Shown: positions 56,472-64,000 of the stretch, in pieces
Layout: each line of letters begins with the position of its first letter
How positions within the stretch are numbered: position 1 is the first letter of the stretch
Assembly: GCA_009691805.1 (NCBI GenBank)
Contig: SIAK01000001.1
Location: forward strand, 114,384-178,383
Reading direction: 5' to 3'
Length of the DNA stretch: 64,000 nucleotides
Source: Phycisphaerales bacterium
GTDB lineage: Bacteria; Planctomycetota; Phycisphaerae; Phycisphaerales; SM1A02
Position numbers and translations under genes: made by a program
The notes under the pieces: generated by a model
The model's database searches: none
Told to the model about the DNA's origin: nothing
What the model saw: the letters and a program-made list of their open reading frames with translations, nothing else

Positions 56472-59108
56472 TCAGTTGCCATCTTTCTTGGGATCGGTGT
56501 TCTGAGGATCTGTTGGTGAACCTTGTCGCGGCAGCCGCGGCGCACGATCTTGATTCGGAATGCGCGGCACTGTGGGAACAACAGGCACGCGATTTCCATC
56601 GGGCTGGATTTGTTCACCAGCAGGAGTCTTCGGGACTTCAGGTTTTGGCGCGGCGACCACGGGCTTCACTGCCACGGCAGTTTTCGCTGGTGTTGGTGGA
56701 GTTGCTGGCGCGCCTGGTTTCGCGGGAGTCGTCGCGGGTGGTGGCGAAGGTGCCGCCGTTGTAGGCGCGACTTTCGGCGCGACTTTCGGCGCGGCAGTTG
56801 GTGCGCGTGTTCCCCTCGGCGGTTGTGGCGCAGCGATCGCCGCGTCAATCGATGGAATCTGTCCTGTGAGTCCAAGGCGCGGCCGCACGATGTTGTTCAG
56901 ATTCGACGCGATCGAACTCGCAAACGCGCGCAGTGAAAACTCGAGCGGTGCTTCGCCTCGCGTGCGCGCGCCTTCGAGCTCTGCGAGCGTGCGACAGAGC
57001 GTCGCGAACTGCGCATGTTCTCCTGCGAGCCACGCATGCGACGCGGGCGTCGTTGCGATCGGCGCGATCTCGCTTGATGCAAGCAGTGGAGCCTGCGGAA
57101 GCGCGCTCGCCAGTCGAGCTTCGAGCGATGCCACAAGTGCCACGAGTGGAATAGCAACTTCAAGTCGCTGCAGATCCGCATCGAATCGAACCTCATCGCC
57201 CGCGAGAAGCGACGCGCAAGCGAGTCGAAACAAAGCACTCGAGTCCATCGTTGCAGGCACGAATGCCGTGCGGCTCGCGCACCAGTTTCCCCACATCGAG
57301 AGCGCGTCCGCGGCGCGTCGACGAACCGCGCTCTCTTCTCTTGATGCCAAACTTTCCATCGCACTCATGAGCCGTGCGAATCGATCCATCTTTGCGAACT
57401 CTGGCGCATCCGTGTCACCGCGCGCCCACGATTCAGCCCATGCAACACGACGCGACGCGCCGATGTTCGCGAGTGCTTCGCTCGACGCGCCGCTCAACTC
57501 AGCGAGCGCCGCATCATCTCGCTTGAGTGACTCTTCGAGCGGAAACGGCGCGTAGAGCGCGGTCTGCGCGCGGATCGCGTGGAGCGCCCGCATTCCATCG
57601 CTGCGCTTGAGTTTGTCGGTCAAGAGTCGCGCGATGAGTCGCGCGCGTCGATCCATCTCCGCAGCGAGCGCTGGTTTCAGTGCGGTGATGCGCGCAACGG
57701 TTTCGGAGAGTTCTTCGAGCGAGGATCGATCCTTCGACAACGCGCGCATCCGTTCAAGTGCGCTCACTGTTTCAGGATCCGCAAACGTCGAGCCGCCTGT
57801 CGTAATCTGTACGAGCGCGCGCAACGCAGACAACTCCGCCGCGCGGTACTCGCGCTCCAATTGCTTTGCCACATCGCGAAGATCACGCGCGATGCCGTCT
57901 GCGCGCTGCGTGCGTGAAGTCACAGCAGACTGCACAGCTTCACTACAACGACGCGCCGCGACCGTGCGATCAACTCCCGCGCTCATTCCACCTTGCACAT
58001 GCGCGGAAGCAAACGCGCTCGCGAGTGCGACGAGCGCTCCGTGCAGTTTCTCGTCATCCTTCGCTATCGCGTCGAGTGCAGCGATGTCTCCAAACAGCAA
58101 TGCGACCGCTTGCGCACTCACTTCGATCGCGCGAGTTGGTCCGGGGAGCAGCAGGGGCGGCGCGGTCGAATCTGCATCGCCTTCCGTTGTTGCAACCACT
58201 CCAGCACCGAGAGCGCGACAAGCGTCGAGGATCTCTCCATCAAGCGAAAGTCTTGCAGCGTCATCAAGCAAGGGAAGCGAGTTTGTCGCGAGTGCGAGCG
58301 TGAGCAGCGTGTCGATGCGCGTCGCGCGAGCTTCAATCGGAAGCGCATTCGCGGGGTCGAGCGCTGCGTGCATCGCAACGCGCAAGCCTTCGTTCAATGT
58401 TTCTGCTCGCGCGATGCGTTCGAGCACGCTTTGAAGATCTGTCGCGCGAACCACGAGATCCCGAGTGGTCGTCAGCGACGGGTCACTCTCCGCAGAAGTG
58501 AACACCGGCCAGCAGTCAGGCAGTGCTCGTCCCTCAAGAATCGCGATTGCGTTTGCGAGCGGCATCGTCGCGCGCGCTGCCGCTTCCGTCATGGATGCAG
58601 CGTCCGTCGCATCTGCGCGTCGCATCGCTTCGAGCGCGCCGTTCGCAAATTGCGTCAGCAGCGCGTCGACGCGGCCGAGCTCGTCGCGCGTGAGTGGGCG
58701 ACTTGTCGCAGCAGACGCGGCGCGTCGTTCATTCGAGAACGCATCGAGCAGCACATCGACACTCGTGCGCGCGCGCGCGAGTCTGAGACCTGCGAACACC
58801 GCAACGCTTTCATTCCAGGGGCGTGGATCGCTGGGTCCGAGTAAGAACGCGCTCGATCGCCGCATACACGCGCGCGCTTCCGACGCGACGCGCTCATGCC
58901 CAGTTTGCTGGAGCATCGCTTGTTCAATCTGCTCCGCTTCTTGCGTCAATTGCAGGGCAAGCGCGGTCGTCGCGCTCACTTTCGGAAGCACGGGTCCCGC
59001 AGGCGCTGCGTCGAGATTGAGTACCTGCGCATGCGACGGCAGGACGCACGCATTACTCAACACGAGCATGCTTGCGAGCAGAAGACGACATCCTCGAGAT
59101 CGGTTCAT
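56472..59108 (-). CDS. Large secreted alpha-helical hypothetical protein with Pro/Ala-rich C-terminus
   Basis: Signal peptide/lipobox-like 'LLLASMLVLSNACVLPSHA'; long helical Ala/Arg/Glu-rich body; C-terminal 'APKVAPKVAPTTAAPSPPPATTPAKPGAPATPP...'; 4-bp overlap with truA. Confidence 0.8.
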   Translation of the reverse strand: MNRSRGCRLLLASMLVLSNACVLPSHAQVLNLDAAPAGPVLPKVSATTALALQLTQEAEQIEQAMLQQTGHERVASEARACMRRSSAFLLGPSDPRPWNESVAVFAGLRLARARTSVDVLLDAFSNERRAASAATSRPLTRDELGRVDALLTQFANGALEAMRRADATDAASMTEAAARATMPLANAIAILEGRALPDCWPVFTSAESDPSLTTTRDLVVRATDLQSVLERIARAETLNEGLRVAMHAALDPANALPIEARATRIDTLLTLALATNSLPLLDDAARLSLDGEILDACRALGAGVVATTEGDADSTAPPLLLPGPTRAIEVSAQAVALLFGDIAALDAIAKDDEKLHGALVALASAFASAHVQGGMSAGVDRTVAARRCSEAVQSAVTSRTQRADGIARDLRDVAKQLEREYRAAELSALRALVQITTGGSTFADPETVSALERMRALSKDRSSLEELSETVARITALKPALAAEMDRRARLIARLLTDKLKRSDGMRALHAIRAQTALYAPFPLEESLKRDDAALAELSGASSEALANIGASRRVAWAESWARGDTDAPEFAKMDRFARLMSAMESLASREESAVRRRAADALSMWGNWCASRTAFVPATMDSSALFRLACASLLAGDEVRFDADLQRLEVAIPLVALVASLEARLASALPQAPLLASSEIAPIATTPASHAWLAGEHAQFATLCRTLAELEGARTRGEAPLEFSLRAFASSIASNLNNIVRPRLGLTGQIPSIDAAIAAPQPPRGTRAPTAAPKVAPKVAPTTAAPSPPPATTPAKPGAPATPPTPAKTAVAVKPVVAAPKPEVPKTPAGEQIQPDGNRVPVVPTVPRIPNQDRAPRLPRQGSPTDPQNTDPKKDGN

Positions 59109-59923
59109 GCGATCACATCCTCCTTCACATCTTCAATCCCATCTTCCTTCGGCACGCCGTAGTGAATCCAACGCAAACACAGCCCGTGCGGCGGAAGTGT
59201 CGTGCCTGCTTGTCGGCGATCCTTCGAAGCAATGATCGCGCCGATGCTGTTCGCGTCGATTTTTCCACGACCGACATCAAGCAGCGTGCCTGCAAGGATT
59301 CGCACCATGTTGTACAGAAATCCACTGCCTGAAACTTCAATCGCGAAGCGCCGCTCCGCAAGCATCCGCACATTGCATGCGTAGATCGTGCGCACGGTGT
59401 TCTCGCGACCGTGCGAGATTTGCGCGAACGCTTCGAAGTCATGCGTACCGACGAGTTGGCTCGCCGCCTGTCGCATGCGTTCAAGTGAAAGTTCGTGCGG
59501 CGTGTTAAAGACGAAGTCGCGATCGAAGAGTGGCGCGGGATTGTGCGGCGGTCCAAGGTGTTCGATGACGTAGCGATAGCACTTACTCTTCGCATCACCG
59601 ATCGGATTGAAGTTGTGCGCCACGAATGAAGCATCAAGCACCTGCACATCACGAGGCAAACGCGCGTTGAGCGCGATCGGAATGCGTTCGACAGGAACTC
59701 GAAAATGCTCGGCGGTAAACGCAGCGACTTGCCCAATGGCATGCACGCCAGAATCCGTGCGACTCGCGCCCATCAGCACGACACGATCGCGGACAAACGT
59801 TGCAACCACATCTTGCAGCACCCCCTGCACCGTGCGCAACGCGGGAGCATCAGGCGGCTCTTGACGCTGCCATCCGTGAAACTCCGTGCCGTCGTACGCG
59901 ACGGTCAGCTTGACTCGCGGCAC
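59105..59923 (-). CDS. truA: tRNA pseudouridine(38-40) synthase
   Basis: 'VAYDGTEFHGWQRQ', 'MGASRTDSGVHAIGQVAAF', 'YRYVIEH', 'SGSGFLYNMVRILAGTLLDVGRGK'. Confidence 0.97.
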   Translation of the reverse strand: MPRVKLTVAYDGTEFHGWQRQEPPDAPALRTVQGVLQDVVATFVRDRVVLMGASRTDSGVHAIGQVAAFTAEHFRVPVERIPIALNARLPRDVQVLDASFVAHNFNPIGDAKSKCYRYVIEHLGPPHNPAPLFDRDFVFNTPHELSLERMRQAASQLVGTHDFEAFAQISHGRENTVRTIYACNVRMLAERRFAIEVSGSGFLYNMVRILAGTLLDVGRGKIDANSIGAIIASKDRRQAGTTLPPHGLCLRWIHYGVPKEDGIEDVKEDVIA

Positions 59924-59926
59924 AGG

Positions 59927-61057
59927 TCATCCTCCGAAGAGGCACCCAGGTTGGAACATCCCCTTCATCTCGAAGTGCTCAAGCGCAGCTTCGACGGTGG
60001 GGAAAATTTTCGTCGCGGTCTCTGTAATGAACGGACTCGGCGACTTCTTTGGTTTCCACACGACGTACACCTCTTTGGTGTGCTCCCATGCGTGTTGCAA
60101 TTCTCGCTCGACGCCGCTTGAAAGCCCCGGCTGTCCGTTGGGAAGTTCAGGCACGAGTGACACGATCATGTCACTCTGATCGATGAGCTTGAAGTCGCGC
60201 ATGTAGATCTGTCCATCGATATCGCCCGCGATGTCGAGGACCTCACGCACAGACACGCGCGTCGAACGATCTTTGGAACCACCGAATGCATGCGTGGTGT
60301 TTTCGATCCAGTCTGCACCTTCGCGCGCAGCCGCAAGCGCGCGTTCGAGGAGTAATTTTTCATCCACGTCCGCAGGATCGAAGGTGATGAACTGCTTCGC
60401 GAGCGCCGCACGGAAGGCATCGATTTCCGCAAGCACATCAGGCATGTCGACGACGTGACTCATCGGGAAGCTCGGATACACGCGCTTCATGTTCGGTTGC
60501 GTGATCAGTCGCGCACAGGTCTCCGTCGTGTCTTGATGTCGACCGCGCGAGAGGACATAGAACGAGTTCTCGCAACCCAACGATTGCGCGAGCAGTTCCG
60601 TCGCGAGAATTTCTTCTTCGCGCCAGACCATGCAATCCTTCAGCGTCGCGTCGATCTCATGCTCTGCGTGCAATCGCTGGTGGACTGTTTCCACGTTATC
60701 CACGAGACAGATCAACATGTCCGGCGCGAATCGCCGGATCAAATCGAAGTCGAACGCGGGGAACAATCCGTGCCGCCAGCGAAAGGTGGCGTGCGTGTTG
60801 ATGACAACATTGGGATGCTCTTCGGCAGGCAGAGTTTCGGTGAGCACATCGCGAAATGCCGCGCGGCGTAGCGTCGCAAGTCGCGAGAGCGGGAGGTCAA
60901 GAATGCGACCAGGCCGCACGTCCCTCGCTTCGGCGTACATCATGTCGCCGAGGTTGAAGAGTTGGATCGGCTCGCCCTTGAGCGCCGCGAGATCGCGGAC
61001 GGTTTTCAGGTACGGCTTCTTGTCGACGCCAATTTGACCAGTGACAATTGCTCTCAT
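59927..61057 (-). CDS. P-loop ATPase/nucleoside-kinase-like protein with a C-terminal region resembling nucleoside 2-deoxyribosyltransferase
   Basis: 'MRAIVTGQIGVDKKPYLKTVRDLAAL' degenerate P-loop; 'NVVINTHATFRWRHGLFPAFDFDLI'; C-term 'RDFKLIDQSDMIVSLVPELPNGQPGLSSGVERELQHAWEHTKEVYVVW'; ATG 61057. Confidence 0.7.
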   Translation of the reverse strand: MRAIVTGQIGVDKKPYLKTVRDLAALKGEPIQLFNLGDMMYAEARDVRPGRILDLPLSRLATLRRAAFRDVLTETLPAEEHPNVVINTHATFRWRHGLFPAFDFDLIRRFAPDMLICLVDNVETVHQRLHAEHEIDATLKDCMVWREEEILATELLAQSLGCENSFYVLSRGRHQDTTETCARLITQPNMKRVYPSFPMSHVVDMPDVLAEIDAFRAALAKQFITFDPADVDEKLLLERALAAAREGADWIENTTHAFGGSKDRSTRVSVREVLDIAGDIDGQIYMRDFKLIDQSDMIVSLVPELPNGQPGLSSGVERELQHAWEHTKEVYVVWKPKKSPSPFITETATKIFPTVEAALEHFEMKGMFQPGCLFGG

Positions 61058-61121
61058 GCAGGTTCCTCGCGCCCGCAGGGTACTCCATGCGGCAAGCGCG
61101 CCTTCGAGGCGCAAGCTCCTA

Positions 61122-61649
61122 TCAATCACGAATTCCAAGCAGGAGAACGACAGCGTGCACTTCCACCGCGCGGCCTTCGCCCACTGCATCTACCGATTCG
61201 TGCGTCTTCGCCTTCAGATTCACCTGCGAAACGTCCAGCGCGAGTAGGCGCGCGATGTTGGAGATCATGCGAGCCTTGACGGTCGCAAGTTTGGGGCGTT
61301 CGCAAATCACCGTAATGTCGAGGTTCTGGATCGCGTAGCAAGAGGCCTTCAGCGTCTCCCGCGCGGCAGTCATGAACCGAGCGCTGTCCGCATTCTTGTT
61401 CGCCGCCTCGGTGTCTGGAAAGGACTGCCCGATATCAGGCTTGCCGAGTGCGCCGAGAATCGCATCCACCACCGCGTGATAAACCGCATCTCCGTCGGAA
61501 TGGGCGACGGGACCCATCGTGTGTTCCAATCTCACGCCGCCGAGGATGAACGGTCGCCCTCCGCCCTGAGGTTCGTTCAGTTCAAGCCGATGGAGGTCGT
61601 AACCGTGACCGATACGAAGGTTGGGAGTGGAGTGAGCGGCGTTTGGCAT
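61122..61649 (-). CDS. ispF: 2-C-methyl-D-erythritol 2,4-cyclodiphosphate synthase
   Basis: 'RIGHGYDLHRLE', 'FILGGVRLEHTMGPVAHSDGDAVYHAVVDAILGALGKPDIGQSFPDT', 'NLDITVICERPKL', 'VNLKAKTHE'; likely start 61649. Confidence 0.96.
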   Translation of the reverse strand: MPNAAHSTPNLRIGHGYDLHRLELNEPQGGGRPFILGGVRLEHTMGPVAHSDGDAVYHAVVDAILGALGKPDIGQSFPDTEAANKNADSARFMTAARETLKASCYAIQNLDITVICERPKLATVKARMISNIARLLALDVSQVNLKAKTHESVDAVGEGRAVEVHAVVLLLGIRD

Positions 61650-61848
61650 AGAAGTCTTTCTGAGGGGAACGCACCGAGCATCGGACATTGTGCCTTGAGT
61701 CAAGGAATCGTGGATTCCTGCTGCGCTGAACCTGAAACTGACAAGTACTATCCCGTTCTCGACCGATGAGGGGTGGGTATCGAGCGGTACTTGGACCGCA
61801 TCGTTGCCTGCCTGATGGCTGTTCCGGGACCCGTTTCGAGCATCACTT

Positions 61849-62364
61849 ATGTTGAACCGCGCACGCGCCAACGCACATGCGACTGCCCTCGCGCTTTCGA
61901 GCGCCGCACTCCTCTTTTCGATGAGCGGTTGCTATCGCCCTGCGGGAAGTTACTACCCAGGGACTGGTCAGGGCTACACCTATATCTCGACGGAGATGAA
62001 ACCCGTCACGATCACGCTCATTGACACGCGCACCGAGCAGCCTTTTTTCAAACTTGACATTCCGCCAGGCAAACAACTCTCGTTCAATTTTCTCGGCGGC
62101 AAGGGCGATGATCCTGTCACACGACCCGACCGCATGATGTACGCGATTTGGGAATCCGACACGCAGACCGGTCGATTGACGAATCAACTCACCTGTCCAC
62201 CACAAGATTGCGTGCGCATCGATTACACGTTGCGACCTTCCCCCGAGTGGGCGGAAGAACCACCAGAGTACATGCTGCGCATCGATGCACCGAAAGACGC
62301 ACCCGCATGGTGGACCCCTGCAGGCGGACCGCTACCTGGCAAGAACCGACCGCTCTACGAATGA
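61849..62364 (+). CDS. Hypothetical lipoprotein
   Basis: Lipobox 'ALLFSMSGCYRP'; 'MKPVTITLIDTRTEQPFFKLDIPPGKQLSFNFL'. Confidence 0.7.
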   Translation: MLNRARANAHATALALSSAALLFSMSGCYRPAGSYYPGTGQGYTYISTEMKPVTITLIDTRTEQPFFKLDIPPGKQLSFNFLGGKGDDPVTRPDRMMYAIWESDTQTGRLTNQLTCPPQDCVRIDYTLRPSPEWAEEPPEYMLRIDAPKDAPAWWTPAGGPLPGKNRPLYE

Positions 62365-62372
62365 TTTGAAAC

Positions 62373-62588
62373 GCGCGCGTAGTTGAGCTCTCGCGCGGAA
62401 TCTGCCGCGCAGCGCGGACAAATTCCGTCGCTCGCTTTCGACTCAACCATCGCGAGTGAATCGCGAACGGTTGAATTCATACGCGCGTAGTTGAGCGCTC
62501 GCGCGAAATTTGCCGCGCAGCGCGGACAAATTCCGTCGCTCGCTTTCGACTCAACCGTCGCGAGTGAATCGCGAACGGGTGAATTCGC
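62373..62588. repeat. 108-bp direct tandem repeat (2 copies) with internal inverted repeats
   Basis: Copy 1 about 62373-62480, copy 2 about 62481-62588; both contain ttgag..tcgcgcg..tgccgcgcagcgcggacaaattccgtcgctcgctttcgactcaacc.tcgcgagtgaatcgcgaacgg.tgaattc. Confidence 0.93.
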
Positions 62589-62614
62589 GCGTGCACTTCA
62601 GTCTTTCATCCCCT

Positions 62615-62636
62615 CACCGACTCCGTCGGTGTTTTA
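62615..62636 (+). terminator. Short perfect hairpin + T run
   Basis: caccgac-tcc-gtcggtg followed by ttttag; lies between the tandem repeat and the IS remnant. Confidence 0.5.
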
Positions 62637-62637
62637 G

Positions 62638-63130
62638 CGCTCGCGCGAAAAACGACGACTTGGCATCAGCGAGAACGGCATCGCACGACGAAGCGCCCGT
62701 GGTGTGAACGATGTCTGGTGCATGGACTTCGTGCGCGAGATTTTGGTGAGCATGTTGAAGACTCGCGGCGTGCCCAAGCACATCCGGAGTGACAACGGTC
62801 CCGAATGCATTGCGAGGACGATGCGCAGCTTTCTGAAGCTTGCAGGCATCGACGCGCTGTACATCGAACCAGGTTGCCCTTTGGCAGAATGGAATCGCGG
62901 AGAGTTTCAACGGTCGCTTCCGCGACGAACTGCTGAACGCAGAAATTTTCACGAACCTCAATGATGCGAAGGCTCTCGGCGCGTATTGGCGCAATGCATA
63001 CAACCACAAACGGCCACACAGCTCGCTCGCGTATCTTCCCCCAGCGCGCTTTGCGGCGGCATGTGCTGCTGCGAAGCTCGGGGCTCCGCCCATTCACTCC
63101 GCAGCAGCACACGTGAGATCATGTAACTGA
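62638..63130 (+). pseudogene. Degenerate IS3-type transposase (integrase core) remnant
   Basis: Frame 1: 'REKRRLGISENGIARRSARGVNDVWCMDFV' joined to 'REILVSMLKTRGVPKHIRSDNGPECIARTMRSFLKLAGIDALYIEPGCPL'; continues in another frame as 'QNGIAESFNGRFRDELLNAEIFTNLNDAKALGAYWRNAYNHKRPHSSLAYLPPARFAA'. Confidence 0.9.
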
Positions 63131-63307
63131 TAAGAACAACCCGACTCTCGTAGTGACTGGTGCAGAGAGTGGGGGCAGGTCACCCTCCAGCCGGATGTGG
63201 GCGAAGATCAAGCGCACGAATGAGAACCTCAGCGGATCGAGTTGATTCAAGTTGTTGCGGGACACTCGTCATTGACTCGTAAGTCTACGGGCACGCGCAT
63301 CGAACCC

Positions 63308-63811
63308 TTAGCGACCGGCTCTAGGCGATTCCTTACCACAGCCCGCGGTCTCGCGGAACAACTCCACGGTTGTGTAGAGGCGCGGTTCCATAATGTCACA
63401 CCGCTTATCAAGTTCATCGAGCAGTTTGGGGGCGCCAATGGCAGCGAGTTCGTTCGCAAGCTTAAAAACTTCCGCCGCCTCGGGCAGCGTGTTGACATCT
63501 GGCTTGAGTCGCCGAACCGCAATCAGTAGGAGCAGTTCTAGAATCCACGCGTCAAGCTTCGCATCTGCTGGGGTAGGACCCGACGCGATGAACTTCTCAG
63601 TTTTTGCTTGCTCTTGTGGGTGCAAGTCATGATGTTCGGCCCAGAGAATCGCCGCAAGCCAGAAGTCGTACATCCGTCTGAACGGAGCCTCGTCAGAGGG
63701 GCGACGCGGACCTGCAGGTTGAAACGAAACCCACTGCTCCTGTGCCTTTTCCTTCACGGACTTTGGTAAACGAAGATCATGCTGACGAGCTGTGAGGAAC
63801 GAAACATCCAT
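63308..63811 (-). CDS. Hypothetical protein
   Basis: 'MDVSFLTARQHDLRLPKSVKEKAQEQWVSFQPAGPRRPSDEAPFRRMYDFWLAAILWAEHHDLHPQEQ...'; Shine-Dalgarno-like aggag upstream of ATG 63811. Confidence 0.7.
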   Translation of the reverse strand: MDVSFLTARQHDLRLPKSVKEKAQEQWVSFQPAGPRRPSDEAPFRRMYDFWLAAILWAEHHDLHPQEQAKTEKFIASGPTPADAKLDAWILELLLLIAVRRLKPDVNTLPEAAEVFKLANELAAIGAPKLLDELDKRCDIMEPRLYTTVELFRETAGCGKESPRAGR

Positions 63812-63822
63812 TGCGACTCCTG

Positions 63823-63999
63823 TCATTGGTTGGCTAGACAAAGGTCACCTGCGGTCACGTCGCCTACGCGCTCACAGATGCGGCAAAAGTTCGCAGGGCC
63901 GCACTTGCAAACAGAAACCTGATTGGACTGCGCACGCTGAGGATCGGCAGTTACTACGTCCTTGCCGACGTGGGACTGAGCTGTGAGTGTGTAGGTTAC
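63823..63999 (-). CDS. Partial CDS (5' end beyond window), Cys-containing C-terminus
   Basis: Open minus-strand frame from 63999 to TGA at 63825-63823: 'VTYTLTAQSHVGKDVVTADPQRAQSNQVSVCKCGPANFCRICERVGDVTAGDLCLANQ*'; 11 bp before the next ATG. Confidence 0.5.
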   Translation of the reverse strand, partial: VTYTLTAQSHVGKDVVTADPQRAQSNQVSVCKCGPANFCRICERVGDVTAGDLCLANQ

Positions 64000-64000
64000 G

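Noticed and set aside
62373-62588. CRISPR-like reading of the tandem repeat
   Set aside because: Only two adjacent near-identical 108-bp units without unique spacers; no cas genes in the window.
63280-63330. tRNA 3'-end remnant (TTCGA-like motif on the minus strand near the accessory boundary)
   Set aside because: No matching T-stem, anticodon arm or acceptor pairing could be drawn; motif too short to support a tRNA.
1-64000. tRNA, rRNA or other housekeeping RNA genes
   Set aside because: Intergenic gaps are short, and none showed a cloverleaf or rRNA-like sequence by eye; a tRNAscan/Infernal run would be decisive.

Overview
This 64 kb window is high-GC bacterial DNA, almost certainly from a Planctomycetota (Phycisphaerae-like) genome. 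Evidence for that: dockerin-like 'DxNxDGxVDAADLAxLLNAWG' tails, a DUF1549/DUF1553 + DUF1501 pair, and secreted DUF1080 and metalloprotease families. It is mostly ordinary chromosomal coding sequence. Main blocks: (1) Mla/MCE lipid-transport ABC genes leading directly into a near-complete classical menaquinone cluster (menF-D-H-B-A-C-E, with a convergent DHNA-CoA thioesterase candidate); (2) secreted dockerin-type proteins, a large zinc metalloprotease and the DUF1549/DUF1501 pair; (3) DedA, TerC, OprB porin and a NitT/Thi-type ABC importer; (4) gyrB, a predicted Tat-lipoprotein amidase and xylulokinase; (5) a tightly coupled MacAB/TolC-like efflux operon bracketed by two Cys-containing secreted proteins; (6) an alpha-mannosidase / SSS symporter / beta-mannosidase cluster; (7) a TruA/BshB1/ATPase gene run, then ispF. 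The right edge (about 62.37-64.0 kb) is accessory-like: a 108-bp hairpin-rich tandem repeat, a decayed IS3-type transposase with an internal deletion and a frameshift, and a truncated two-gene module of unknown function. I saw no rRNA, convincing tRNA or CRISPR array. The leads I rate highest are the Cys-rich efflux cluster, the P-loop/deoxyribosyltransferase-like fusion, the 108-bp repeat next to the IS remnant, and the unknown module at the right edge. Family assignments come from reading motifs, not from database searches.
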